From Faecalicatena contorta (GTDB lineage Bacteria > Bacillota > Clostridia > Lachnospirales > Lachnospiraceae): a stretch of DNA of 64,000 bases. The notes beneath the pieces were generated by a model. The model did no database searches, was not told the origin of the DNA, and saw nothing but the letters and a program-made list of their open reading frames with translations. The number at the start of each line of letters is the position of its first letter. The first letter of the stretch is position 1. The position numbers and the translations under genes were made by a program. Below are positions 52,095 through 61,024 of the stretch, piece after piece. The stretch is taken from positions 186,001 through 250,000 of the forward strand of contig NZ_QGDS01000004.1 of the NCBI RefSeq assembly GCF_003149105.1, in the 5' to 3' direction.

Positions 52095-52865
52095 TCAGTC
52101 CCCTATGAGTACACCTTGGAGTAAGAATCTGTCATCTTCGTTTACATTTGTACAGGTAGACAGACTTACAATCTTAGACCTGACTCCCACTGCCGCGTCG
52201 GTCTGATAATTAGAAGATCTTTTACACAATTCTAAGTAATCAACATAATCCTGCTCTGTGGGATATGCAATCTTGTAATTATTAGTCTGATCATTTACAA
52301 CTCCCGCTGAAAAAACCTGGTATGTAAACTTATCTCCTTTTGGTGTATATATGTAGAAATACGGATGCTCCTTATAAAACTCTTCACTTGCATATTCATT
52401 CAATTGAGAGAACATCTCTCCTCCCATCTGCAGGTTGTGCCCGTAGATGAATGTGTTGCGGTCGACAAATTCCGGGTTGTTACGCATGTCCATAAAAATT
52501 GCACCTAATTTATTATCGCTGGCAGAAAATGTTTTTGTAAGGTACTCTTCATTGTCTGCACTTTTCACGATAGGATAACTGATAACAGATGGTGCGTCAA
52601 ATCTAATCCACCCCACTGTGTCAGGGTTTTCTTTCATCAATGCATCAAAGTCTACCCGAAATCCATCCTCTTCACCTTTATCATCAACTGTAATTGCCAG
52701 TTTTTTTACTTTATCATACTCTTTTCCACCAGAGTAATACGGCACCAGTGCCATAATAAGCTGATACACTGAAATAACAAGCACACAAACTGCAACGATC
52801 AGTACCACTGTGGACATAACCTCTCCAAAGAGTCCGTTCTTCTTTTGCTTCTTTTTCCTGCTCAT
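52095..52865 (-). CDS. srtB: Class B sortase
   Basis: 256 residues. A basic N-terminus is followed by one signal-anchor helix (about 18-42) and the sortase beta-barrel. Catalytic residues are His near 142 in FIYGHNLQ, Cys near 236 in LSTCTN, and Arg in DDRFLLQG. It transfers surface proteins to the peptidoglycan. The ATG at 52865 follows GGGAGG; a longer frame to 52946 is rejected for lack of a ribosome site. A wall-anchored protein gene lies 2.3 kb away. Confidence 0.92.
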   Translation of the reverse strand: MSRKKKQKKNGLFGEVMSTVVLIVAVCVLVISVYQLIMALVPYYSGGKEYDKVKKLAITVDDKGEEDGFRVDFDALMKENPDTVGWIRFDAPSVISYPIVKSADNEEYLTKTFSASDNKLGAIFMDMRNNPEFVDRNTFIYGHNLQMGGEMFSQLNEYASEEFYKEHPYFYIYTPKGDKFTYQVFSAGVVNDQTNNYKIAYPTEQDYVDYLELCKRSSNYQTDAAVGVRSKIVSLSTCTNVNEDDRFLLQGVLIGD

Positions 52866-53017
52866 TATATATTCCTCCCTTTCACCCTGAGTATTATACC
52901 ATATCTTATTGAACATTAGTAGTTCAATAAGATATACTTCTTGCACAGGGTCTGGGAATAGTGTAGTATAAAATTATATATATTTGTGAGTGAGTAAGTA
53001 AGGGGGATATACTTTTT

Positions 53018-53998
53018 ATGGATGAGATTGCAATTCTGATTCCATGCTACAACGAAGGTAAAACAATTGTTAAGGTAGTGAACGACTGGAAGCAGGCACT
53101 GCCCGGGGCAGCGATTTATGTCTACGATAATAATTCATCAGACCAGACTGCAGCATTGGCTAAGGAGGCAGGTGCAATCGTCCGCCACGAATACCAACAG
53201 GGCAAGGGAAATGTAATCCGCCGCATGTTCAGAGAGGTTGATGCAACGGCTTATCTGATGGTTGACGGGGATGATACTTATCCTGCCGAATTTGGAAAAG
53301 AAATGATTGAAAAGATTTTGAACCGCCATGCTGACATGGTGGTTGGTGACAGGCTTTCCTCCACATATTTTACAGAAAACAAACGCCCCTTCCATAACTT
53401 TGGCAATTCTATAGTACGTAAATCCATTAATAAGTTATTTAAAAATAATATTAAGGATATTATGACCGGATACCGGGCATTCAGCTATAATTTTGTCAAG
53501 ACTTTTCCTGTATTGTCCAAGGGCTTTGAGATAGAGACAGAAATGAGTATACATGCAGTAGATAAAAATATGCAGGTGGAGAATGTTATCATTAATTATA
53601 GGGACAGACCGGAAGGCAGTGAATCTAAATTAAACACTTATACAGATGGGATGAAGGTTTTAAAGACGATTATCCGGCTTTACCGCAGCTATAAGCCTCT
53701 GGGCTTCTTTTCTGTTTTCGCCCTTTTTCTCACAATTGTGAGTACCATTTTCCTAATTCCCGTAATTACTACTTACGCACAGACCAGGATGGTCCCGAAC
53801 TTTCCAACTTTGATTGTTTGCGGTTTTGTCTATCTGGCTGCAATGATATCCCTTTTTACCGGGCTTATTTTATCTTCTATTGTCCACCAGGACAGACAGA
53901 ATTTTGAAATCCGGCTGGTTGCATGCCAGCACCGCTATGAACAAATCAAGAAGGACGAGAATCCGTCCGCTAAAAATGAAGACCTTCTTGAACATTAA
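53018..53998 (+). CDS. GT2 glycosyltransferase, membrane-bound
   Basis: 326 residues. The GT-A fold begins IAILIPCYNEGKTIVKVV, has the DXD-like MVDGDDTYPAE near residue 83 and DIMTGYRAFS. Two C-terminal membrane helices lie near 225-250 and 265-290. It resembles dolichol-phosphate-mannose synthase-like enzymes that load a sugar onto a lipid carrier for wall or surface polysaccharide. Donor and acceptor unknown. AGGGGG precedes the ATG. Confidence 0.9.
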   Translation: MDEIAILIPCYNEGKTIVKVVNDWKQALPGAAIYVYDNNSSDQTAALAKEAGAIVRHEYQQGKGNVIRRMFREVDATAYLMVDGDDTYPAEFGKEMIEKILNRHADMVVGDRLSSTYFTENKRPFHNFGNSIVRKSINKLFKNNIKDIMTGYRAFSYNFVKTFPVLSKGFEIETEMSIHAVDKNMQVENVIINYRDRPEGSESKLNTYTDGMKVLKTIIRLYRSYKPLGFFSVFALFLTIVSTIFLIPVITTYAQTRMVPNFPTLIVCGFVYLAAMISLFTGLILSSIVHQDRQNFEIRLVACQHRYEQIKKDENPSAKNEDLLEH

Positions 53999-54088
53999 TA
54001 GTTTAATAAATATAGACTCCGAATAAGACAGAAGGATGCTCTGAAACCATTATCTTGCGCAAGGAACGTACACAGGGGGAATGAAACG

Positions 54089-54958
54089 ATGAAATCAGAC
54101 TTCGATTATTTCGTTGAAATAATGCCAACAGATATGTACTCTGGAACGAAGGCAACTATTTATCAAAATATTGCCATCTTTGAGCCAAAACAATATGTTA
54201 TAGGAAAGGTGTTCTGTGTTGATGATTACCACTTTATTCTGTTCTTCGAAAAGTCGCCTGTTATAAGAGTCAAGGATGTTGATTACCGTTTAGAAAAGGG
54301 TGATTTGCTTGTAGTTCAGCCCTGGGATAAACTCACCACCATTTCCTGCGGTGAATATGGACAATGTAAATATATTCACATTGCAGTAAAAAGAAACTTT
54401 TTCCAAAAAATTTCTACCGAAATAGCAGCCGGAGAGGTATTTACGTTTCAGCGCTTCCAGGGGCGTTACAGTCATCACTTACTGGACTTAATTGGTGACT
54501 TTAAACTGGAGCTGAAGAATTACGGCAATTCCTGCCCTCAAATGCTTCTTAGCATTTCTACTCAGATCGTGTTTCAGCTCATCCGGGATTTAGGGGGAAC
54601 TCACACAAAAACCAATGAAAAGATGAACAAGGATAACCCCTGCATCCAGGAAGCCATCCGGTTAATGCAGGAATGTTATGCGACCAACATCAGCATTATT
54701 GATATCTGCAATCTCATCTATTTAAGCCCCAATCATTTTAACCGAATGTTTAAAGAGCATACAGGACGCACACCCCACCAGTACTTAATCGATATCCGAT
54801 TGGAAAAGGCGAAGGAACTGTTGAGAACAAAAGATTTTTCCATTGAAGATACTGCCAGATTATGCGGCTTTATAAACGCAGGACATTTTGCAGTGACCTT
54901 TAAGCGTAGTACACAGCTATCACCATCAGAGTACAGAAAAATCCATTCCCAAAAATAA
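54089..54958 (+). CDS. AraC-family transcriptional regulator
   Basis: 289 residues. The N-terminal cupin-like ligand domain (about 20-140, DVDYRLEKGDLLVVQPWDKL) precedes the double helix-turn-helix (about 190-287, ISIIDICNLIYLSPNHFNRM and EDTARLCGFINAGHFAVTFK). Target genes not evident; the surface protein gene downstream is a candidate. AGGGGG precedes the ATG. Confidence 0.9.
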   Translation: MKSDFDYFVEIMPTDMYSGTKATIYQNIAIFEPKQYVIGKVFCVDDYHFILFFEKSPVIRVKDVDYRLEKGDLLVVQPWDKLTTISCGEYGQCKYIHIAVKRNFFQKISTEIAAGEVFTFQRFQGRYSHHLLDLIGDFKLELKNYGNSCPQMLLSISTQIVFQLIRDLGGTHTKTNEKMNKDNPCIQEAIRLMQECYATNISIIDICNLIYLSPNHFNRMFKEHTGRTPHQYLIDIRLEKAKELLRTKDFSIEDTARLCGFINAGHFAVTFKRSTQLSPSEYRKIHSQK

Positions 54959-54974
54959 AATAATGTTTTGTTTG

Positions 54975-55008
54975 ATACTGTTTGCCAATCCGGTAAACAG
55001 TATTTTTT
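54975..55008 (+). terminator. Terminator after the AraC gene
   Basis: ATACTGTTTGCC pairs with GGTAAACAGTAT, followed by TTTTTT. Confidence 0.88.
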
Positions 55009-55274
55009 ATGCCGCTCCCCCAAAAAGTACTTTTTGAAAAATGAATGATATTTTTAAAAAGCAAAATGCTTTTGTAATGTGGTAATTTAATAAAAATGTT
55101 TATTTAAACCTAGAACAAGTCTGTATTCACACAAGTAACACTGCGAATTGCAAATACTCCTTTAGGGAGGAGGTTAGATGAAATATGGATGATATATCCG
55201 GCGGATTTGGTGCTTTAAGGTAAAGCGCAGCTGCCATAAGCCACAGGAACAAATAATAATTGAGGAGGACAGGA
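55009..55274. other. Leader region of the surface protein gene
   Basis: About 266 bases without a gene, AT-rich at first. No promoter could be chosen with confidence. GAGGAGG lies directly before the ATG at 55275. Confidence 0.4.
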
Positions 55275-57383
55275 ATGAAGAAAGGGAAATTATTGTCTTT
55301 GGCATTGTCTTTGCTGTTATTGATTGGGCTATGTCCAACAACAGCTTTTGCAGCCGAAGCAGGGGAGAAACTATGGGTAAATGGCGTTGATGTTATCACC
55401 GCACCGGGTAACACTGTACCCTGCGGCGGAGGTACAGCTTCTTACAATGCAGAGACCCAAACACTTTTATTGGACAATGCTACAATTGATACCAGCCATA
55501 ACGGCAACGGAATTGCTGCCGGAGAATACTTTAATGATAAAGAACTTACGATTGAGCTAAATGGTACAAATGTAATCGCTCCGGCTGCCGGACAAGGTAT
55601 TCATATGGGAATCTATATTTTCGGAAAACTTAAGATTTTAGGAGCCGGCAGTATGGAGATTACTACCGGACCATCAGGCATCACTGAATACACAAATGGA
55701 ATCTATGCCTTTAGCGGCTGCACCATCAGCGGGGTAGGAATTTCTTTAACAGATACGTCAGAACCTGCTACAGGTAAAGGTAATTCCGGTATTGATGTAA
55801 ATTCTGTAGGCTCCTCTTTTATGTGCAATGGAGCATCTATCAACATTTCCGGATATGAAGTGGGTATCAACGAACCTACCGGACATGTTAACATCATAAA
55901 CAGTAACATTTCCATAACAAATGCCAATCGAGGAATAAACGGCGGTGTCGACATTGATGATTTTAAAATTCAAAACAGTACAGTCGATTGCACTACATCC
56001 GGCGATAACGGAGTTTCTGTAGCAAACGGGTGTGATATTCTGATTGATAATTCCAGGCTGACCCTGACAAGCGGTTCTGCAAATGCTATTTACTCTGCTG
56101 CTTCACTAAAAATCGAAAATGGGTCTGAAATCAATGCAACTGGGGGATGGACTGCTTTATATGGCGAAACCTCCGTCAGCATTAGCAACAGTATAGTAGA
56201 TGCGGTAAGCACCAATGATATCGGTATTTTCTCCAGGAACTCTATTCAACTGACCGGCGGTCAAATACATGCAAAAGGTGGTACTGGTTTCGCTGCAATT
56301 GCAGCAAGAGTTGTAAAAGGCGCAGATGAAACAGCCGAGTCTAAAATTGTACTTACCAGTCTTTTTGAGAAAGATGGCGGAAAAAGTGTTTTCTCCGACT
56401 GGTTTGCCCATAGCAGCGGCCAGACCAGAAGCTGGACTTCCTTTGTTGCTAAAGATACGGCTGCTATTGAAGTAAACACAAATGGCGGCTTAGCCAATGC
56501 TTTAAACGAAGTCTGGCTGGCCGAAGATCCTTGCTTCTTTGGTCACGATTACAGTACGGAATTCACAATAGACACCCAGCCTGCCTGCACAACAGACGGC
56601 TCCAAATCCATGCACTGCTTACGCTGTGGAGACAAAACCGATATAACCGTTATTCCAGCTGCCGGACATACTGAAAGTGACTGGATTATTGATAAGCAGG
56701 CAACTTTCACGGAAGAAGGGGCCCGCCATACAGAATGTACTGTCTGCAAGGCCATCTTGAAAACTGAAGCAATTGCAAAGTTTCCTTCCCAGAAAACATT
56801 TGTGCATACTGATACAGGAATCAGTATGGAATACGAGGATGGTTCTGTATTTGACGCTCAAGCGGAACTGGTTGTGACACCCCAATCAAAGGACGAAATG
56901 AGCAAACTGAACGGCACAATTGATAAGGCTGCCAAAGGACTTACACTAGCCGGACTTTATGATATACAATTACTAAAAAACGGCGTTGCAATTCAGCCTG
57001 ACGGAAAAGTAAGAATAAGCATTCCTTTAACCGATGCAATGAAAGCAATGACGGATTTAAAGGTAGTTTACATCAATGATGACGGTAATGTAACCATTAT
57101 CCCCAGTCAAATTGTTGATGGAAAAATTATATTTACAACCGACCATTTCAGCTATTATGGCATAATCGGAAAAGCAGCGGCTACCCCGGAACCTAAGCCG
57201 GAGCCCAAGCCAGAACCTGAAAAGAAGACCCCCACTAAGACTACGGATGGGAAAACAAAAGCCAGCGCTGTTAAATCCAAGACCCCTCCGACGGGAGACG
57301 CACTTCGAGTCCTCCCACTGGTCATCTTAATTTTTGCCTCTTCCATAATAATTCTTAAAAAGCGCAAACTAATTAGTAAATAA
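55275..57383 (+). CDS. Wall-anchored surface protein with beta-helix-like repeats
   Basis: 702 residues. A signal peptide is cleaved near AFA/AEAG (residues 26-27). Residues 40-420 are a Ser/Thr/Asn-rich beta-solenoid (LLLDNATIDTSHNGNGI, LKIENGSEINATGG). Two Cys/His modules follow (HDYSTEFTIDTQPACT, MHCLRCGDK, CTVCK), then an ZU5-like part near 510-620. The stalk is Pro/Glu-rich, and a sorting signal TPPTGD comes before a membrane helix and KKRKLISK. The motif is an LPxTG variant, a plausible sortase substrate. Probably an adhesin or glycan-binding protein (inference). Confidence 0.8.
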   Translation: MKKGKLLSLALSLLLLIGLCPTTAFAAEAGEKLWVNGVDVITAPGNTVPCGGGTASYNAETQTLLLDNATIDTSHNGNGIAAGEYFNDKELTIELNGTNVIAPAAGQGIHMGIYIFGKLKILGAGSMEITTGPSGITEYTNGIYAFSGCTISGVGISLTDTSEPATGKGNSGIDVNSVGSSFMCNGASINISGYEVGINEPTGHVNIINSNISITNANRGINGGVDIDDFKIQNSTVDCTTSGDNGVSVANGCDILIDNSRLTLTSGSANAIYSAASLKIENGSEINATGGWTALYGETSVSISNSIVDAVSTNDIGIFSRNSIQLTGGQIHAKGGTGFAAIAARVVKGADETAESKIVLTSLFEKDGGKSVFSDWFAHSSGQTRSWTSFVAKDTAAIEVNTNGGLANALNEVWLAEDPCFFGHDYSTEFTIDTQPACTTDGSKSMHCLRCGDKTDITVIPAAGHTESDWIIDKQATFTEEGARHTECTVCKAILKTEAIAKFPSQKTFVHTDTGISMEYEDGSVFDAQAELVVTPQSKDEMSKLNGTIDKAAKGLTLAGLYDIQLLKNGVAIQPDGKVRISIPLTDAMKAMTDLKVVYINDDGNVTIIPSQIVDGKIIFTTDHFSYYGIIGKAAATPEPKPEPKPEPEKKTPTKTTDGKTKASAVKSKTPPTGDALRVLPLVILIFASSIIILKKRKLISK

Positions 57384-57399
57384 AAATATTTTAACATGC

Positions 57400-57450
57400 A
57401 GAATCACCACCCGCCAAACTATCACTGGCTATTGGGTGGTGATTCTATTT
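57400..57450. terminator. Terminator after the surface protein gene
   Basis: AGAATCACCACCC pairs perfectly with GGGTGGTGATTCT, then ATTTTGT. Confidence 0.88.
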
Positions 57451-57546
57451 TGTCATTTTCCAATGGGTAATCTTGACAAATTTTCAGACTTTTGGTATAA
57501 TTTAAGTGTTGTCTGAGTAAGGTATGTTATAAACCTTTTTGGATTC

Positions 57547-57617
57547 GGCGCAGTAGCCAAGCGGTAAGGCGTGGGTCTGCAACACCCTGATCACCGGTTC
57601 AAATCCGGTCTGTGCCT
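57547..57617 (+). tRNA. tRNA-Cys (anticodon GCA)
   Basis: 71-base cloverleaf. The acceptor stem is GGCGCAG/CTGTGCC with discriminator T, the anticodon loop CTGCAAC, and the T arm CCGGTTCAAATCCGG. CCA is not encoded. A T·T mismatch closes the anticodon stem. Confidence 0.93.
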
Positions 57618-57624
57618 TTTTGTG

Positions 57625-57669
57625 ATGCTCTAAATGCTTGAAAATCAGCACTTAGAGCATTTTCTTTTT
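57625..57669 (+). terminator. Terminator after tRNA-Cys
   Basis: ATGCTCTAA pairs with TTAGAGCAT around an inner TGC/GCA, followed by TTTCTTTTT. Confidence 0.85.
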
Positions 57670-57831
57670 GATAAAAGTTGTACAGGCTTGTTCCGTTGGC
57701 TTTTTGTGAGCACTTTTACCATATAGTTATTATCTTTGGGATTTCCACCAACATCTCATATAGGGGTACATCGTAATAGATATGGTGGTAGAATATCCTT
57801 TCTAGAACTTTTGAAGGGAGTTATTCTTTCT

Positions 57832-58356
57832 ATGCTAAGAAGAGTTAGATTTTATAATGTTGGTAAAGCAGACTACAATTTTATAAAAAAAGAAGAGTTA
57901 GTAGTTTACAAACATTTTAGAGGTGAGTCATTATCTGAAAAACAGTATATTTGGTTGGGGTTAAAAGAAGGTAACAAAGCCCCTCATGTTTATTCAGAGT
58001 GGAGTAGATATGTACGAAAAAAACATAAGAGTAAAAGCAAAAGTGAGTTAGTTGATTTTTCTAGCTATTTAGAGTATATGGAAGACTATGTAAGTATGGT
58101 TATATCAGTATCTAATTTGTTTTATGATGGTGTTATAATTGGTGTAGGTATCACGGCTATTTTTAATGGTATAGGGTTCTCATATAGCAGTGGAGTTGCT
58201 TATTGGGTATCGTCAGTTGTAGTTCTTTTGGTTGTAAGTGTGATATTAGTAGGTGTATTGTGGGCATTACATTCGTACAATTCAAAAAAACGTATTATAA
58301 AGATGTTCTATAAGGATTATAGGAGAATAATAGACTCTCTTATTGATAAGAAGTAG
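57832..58356 (+). CDS. Small membrane protein of unknown function
   Basis: 174 residues. A soluble, basic N-terminal half (residues 1-95) is followed by two membrane helices near 100-125 and 130-155 (VSNLFYDGVIIGVGITAIFN, then VSSVVVLLVVSVILVGVLWA) and a basic tail KRIIKMFYKDYRRI. The ATG at 57832 follows AAGGGAG at a long spacing; earlier in-frame starts lack a ribosome site. It is AT-rich compared with its neighbours and lies just past a tRNA, so it may be acquired. No family recognised. Confidence 0.6.
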   Translation: MLRRVRFYNVGKADYNFIKKEELVVYKHFRGESLSEKQYIWLGLKEGNKAPHVYSEWSRYVRKKHKSKSKSELVDFSSYLEYMEDYVSMVISVSNLFYDGVIIGVGITAIFNGIGFSYSSGVAYWVSSVVVLLVVSVILVGVLWALHSYNSKKRIIKMFYKDYRRIIDSLIDKK

Positions 58357-58809
58357 ATGGGGTCTATTCGTATCACCTGTAGTGTACAAACCGCCACTTA
58401 AAGAATAGTTTTCCTGGCTAGAGTATGAGGTGTAACGACTTTTTTGAACATACCTAGGTTTTGCAGTTATATTTGCAACTGCCAGCTACATATACCATGA
58501 TAGTTTCACGTAAACAAAAAAGGTCCCGGAGTTGCAGCTCTGAGACTTTTTTACTTTACGCTAGTTGTGCCGCCGTCTAATCATTTACAGATGATGCAGC
58601 AAGCAACACCTGCAATAACAGCGGTATAAAAAGACATAATGGTATCTGTTATGTAATCCAGACTTTCGGGTGTTTATTAGGTTAAGATGAAGTTATTAAC
58701 GCTACTTTTGGTCAGTATCTTGGATTCTTGAAATAGTTCAAATCTAGTCGCTCCTATAAAAAGAATGTCAGTGCATTAATTCAACCGGCAGTCTTTATTA
58801 ACTCTTGCA
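58357..58809. other. Intergenic region with a tiny membrane-peptide frame
   Basis: 453 bases. On the minus strand a frame from 58637 reads MSFYTAVIAGVACCIICK, then a TGA (58581-58583), then LDGGTTSVK to 58551. It resembles short membrane peptides ending in CKWLDG, with Trp changed to stop, and is followed by a terminator. No ribosome site is seen. The rest shows nothing. Confidence 0.35.
58520..58550 (-). terminator. Hairpin with T-run
   Basis: GTCTCAGAG pairs with CTCCGGGAC (one mismatch), followed on the minus strand by TTTTTTG. It can also end transcripts from the plus strand. Confidence 0.65.
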
Positions 58810-59835
58810 TTACAAGGAGTCCTGAGTTGCAATCGTAATTGGAATTTCCACATCTTTATTCTCAGGTTTTTGTCTCTTTATTAAACGTTCAAATAAAATT
58901 TTCACCAGTTGATACCCTTGAAAGTCAGGACTCTGACCTAAGGCAAAGTCCACGGTGCCATTTTTTAACAAAACCAAAGTATCCGGAATTAAATCATGGC
59001 AAACCACTGCTATTTTATGAGAAAGATTTAGCAGATTAAGGGCACTTCCCACCCCTGCAATCCCCCCGCCTGTAATATATAATCCCTTTAAATCCGGATG
59101 CTGATTGCAGTACTCCAGTGTAATTTTAAAAGCATCATCTTTACGGTCCTGATTCTCCTGAACCTCTAAAACATGAAGAGGGGAAGAGGATTCCTTTAAC
59201 TTATTCAAAAACCCCTGCAGCCGGCTCTGATGGCATGATAACCGGTAGGAACTAATAATGACCCCCACATCTCCTCCTGAAGGCAGAAGCTTCATAAGCA
59301 GCCCCGCTGCTGTTCTCCCGCCCTTTTGATGATCTTGTCCTACAAAACAAAAATCATTGGTTCCTTCAATTTTAGAATTAAAAGTAATAAAGGCAATCCC
59401 TCTGTCCACAAGCTGATTAATCTTATCTCTGACTGTCTGGTCATCAATAGGAAGCACAGCTATTCCGGCCGCACCTTCTGATTCTAACTCATTTAAAATA
59501 CTAATCTGCTCAGCAGGCTCCAATGAAATGAGCATTTTTATGACAATCTCAATCCCAAATGCCTGAAATTCATCCTGAGCCTTCTTAATGCCCGCAATCA
59601 TTTCCTGGATATATGGGTTATATTCGGGAGTCAGAACAATCCCTATTTTAACGCGAGCTTTACTTTGTACTAATGCCTTGCCTAAAAAGTTGGGTTTATA
59701 ATTAAGTTCTTTTGCGATTTTCAGAACTTTTTGGCGTGTCTCTTTTTTCACACCCGGGCGGTCATTCAGTACTTTATCAACGGTTCCTCTGGAAACATTA
59801 GCAAGCTCAGCGATTTCTTTAATTGTAACAGCCAT
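58810..59835 (-). CDS. LacI-family repressor of the ketose operon
   Basis: 341 residues. The helix-turn-helix is VTIKEIAELANVSRGTVDKV with the hinge YKPNFLGKALVQSKARVKIG; the ligand domain is of the ribose-binding-protein type. The ATG at 59835 follows GGGGAGAGG; a longer frame to 60009 is rejected because it would read through the promoter and operator. The divergent operon and three TGTGCACGAGCACA-type sites show what it controls. The inducer is probably the imported ketose. Confidence 0.9.
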   Translation of the reverse strand: MAVTIKEIAELANVSRGTVDKVLNDRPGVKKETRQKVLKIAKELNYKPNFLGKALVQSKARVKIGIVLTPEYNPYIQEMIAGIKKAQDEFQAFGIEIVIKMLISLEPAEQISILNELESEGAAGIAVLPIDDQTVRDKINQLVDRGIAFITFNSKIEGTNDFCFVGQDHQKGGRTAAGLLMKLLPSGGDVGVIISSYRLSCHQSRLQGFLNKLKESSSPLHVLEVQENQDRKDDAFKITLEYCNQHPDLKGLYITGGGIAGVGSALNLLNLSHKIAVVCHDLIPDTLVLLKNGTVDFALGQSPDFQGYQLVKILFERLIKRQKPENKDVEIPITIATQDSL

Positions 59836-59904
59836 AGTATTCCCTCTCCCCTTAAAGTAATAGTTAGTAATAATATAATATATCAGAAGGCAAATGTCAA
59901 AGCA

Positions 59905-59918
59905 TGTGCACGAGCACA
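59905..59918. promoter_or_regulatory. LacI operator 1
   Basis: TGTGCACGAGCACA, on the lacI side of the divergent region. Arms TGTGC/GCACA with a central CG. Confidence 0.8.
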
Positions 59919-60003
59919 TACAGCTATTAGGAAATATATAGGGAAACCCCAAAATATGTATAATATGCACAAAAAAAATTTTTATTATTAATAAAAATGC
60001 ACA

Positions 60004-60032
60004 TTGCAATTAAAAAAATATAATGATAATAT
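60004..60032 (+). promoter_or_regulatory. Promoter of the epimerase-kinase-importer operon
   Basis: TTGCAA (60004-60009), 17 bases, TAATAT (60027-60032). Operator 2 begins 12 bases past the -10, over the start region. Confidence 0.65.
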
Positions 60033-60044
60033 ATATATACAAAA

Positions 60045-60058
60045 TGTGCACGAGCACA
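60045..60058. promoter_or_regulatory. LacI operator 2
   Basis: TGTGCACGAGCACA, identical to operator 1 and just downstream of the predicted transcription start. Confidence 0.85.
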
Positions 60059-60109
60059 ATTGATAGAATCTCATATTTTTGTGAAGATTACATCAAAAAT
60101 ACATTTTAT

Positions 60110-60123
60110 TAGGCACGAGCACA
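60110..60123. promoter_or_regulatory. LacI operator 3 (partial)
   Basis: TAGGCACGAGCACA matches the other two sites at 12 of 14 positions and lies just before the ribosome site of the epimerase. Confidence 0.65.
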
Positions 60124-60141
60124 AAGAAAGGATGATTAAAA

Positions 60142-61023
60142 ATGAAATTTGGAACAGGATACGCGTATTGGGGAACTAACTGGGAATGTGATTATTTAAC
60201 ACTAACAAAAAAAGTGGCTGATATTGGATTTGATATTCTTGAAATTGGCGCTGACCACTTATATGATATGTCCGATCAGGAAATTGCAGCCTTAAAAAAG
60301 GCTGGTGAGGAAAACGGAATTGAATTCACCACGAACAGCGGACCATCCAAGGAGAACGACTTTTCCTCCGCAGATGCAGGGGTTCGGGAACATGCCCTGA
60401 TATACTTTAAAAAAGTACTGCAAAACATGAATAAACTGGGTTCTAAAGCCTTAGTCGGCGCTATCTATTCTTTCTGGCCAACAGATTTTGTTGATACAGA
60501 CAAAGAAGCTGCCTGGGACAGAAGTATTGAAGGCTTAAAGAAATTAAGTAAAACAGCAGAAGAATTAGACATTGAGTGTGCTCTTGAAGTTTTAAACAGA
60601 AACGAGACTTATATTTTAACGGATTGTGCAGAATCCATTGAATATGTGGAAAAGGTTGGAAGTGATAAGATTACTCTTTTGTTAGATACTTATCATATGA
60701 ACATTGAAGAAGATAATATATATGATGCCATCCGCAAGGCCGGAAAGTACTTAGGACACCTCCATGTAGGAGAATGTAACCGCAAACTTCCTGGAATGAA
60801 CAACAGTATTAACTGGCCGGAGATTGGAAAAGCATTGCGTGATATTGATTACCAAAAAGCAGTGGTAATGGAACCATTTATATTAAAGGGCGGGCAAGTT
60901 GGCCGTGATATCCGGGTATGGAGAGATTTAAGTGACCAGGCAACACCGGAGCAAATGGACCACTATATAAAAGAATCGCTGGTATTTTTAAAGAAATGTT
61001 GTCTTGGTATAGGAGGAAAATAG
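60142..61023 (+). CDS. Ketose 3-epimerase, D-allulose/D-tagatose type
   Basis: 293-residue TIM-barrel enzyme of the D-psicose (allulose)/D-tagatose 3-epimerase family. Start MKFGTGYAYWGTNWECDY. The metal ligands are visible in order: Glu in CALEVLNRNE, Asp and the neighbouring His in LLDTYHMNIEED, His in LGHLHVGECNR, and Glu in VVMEPF. It interconverts ketohexoses such as allulose and fructose at C3. AAAGG precedes the ATG. With the kinase one base downstream it would send allulose into fructose phosphate metabolism (inference). Confidence 0.88.
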   Translation: MKFGTGYAYWGTNWECDYLTLTKKVADIGFDILEIGADHLYDMSDQEIAALKKAGEENGIEFTTNSGPSKENDFSSADAGVREHALIYFKKVLQNMNKLGSKALVGAIYSFWPTDFVDTDKEAAWDRSIEGLKKLSKTAEELDIECALEVLNRNETYILTDCAESIEYVEKVGSDKITLLLDTYHMNIEEDNIYDAIRKAGKYLGHLHVGECNRKLPGMNNSINWPEIGKALRDIDYQKAVVMEPFILKGGQVGRDIRVWRDLSDQATPEQMDHYIKESLVFLKKCCLGIGGK

Positions 61024-61024
61024 A

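Noticed and set aside
57547-58356. A prophage or island integrated at tRNA-Cys
   Set aside because: No second copy of the tRNA 3' end and no integrase nearby; only one AT-rich small gene follows.
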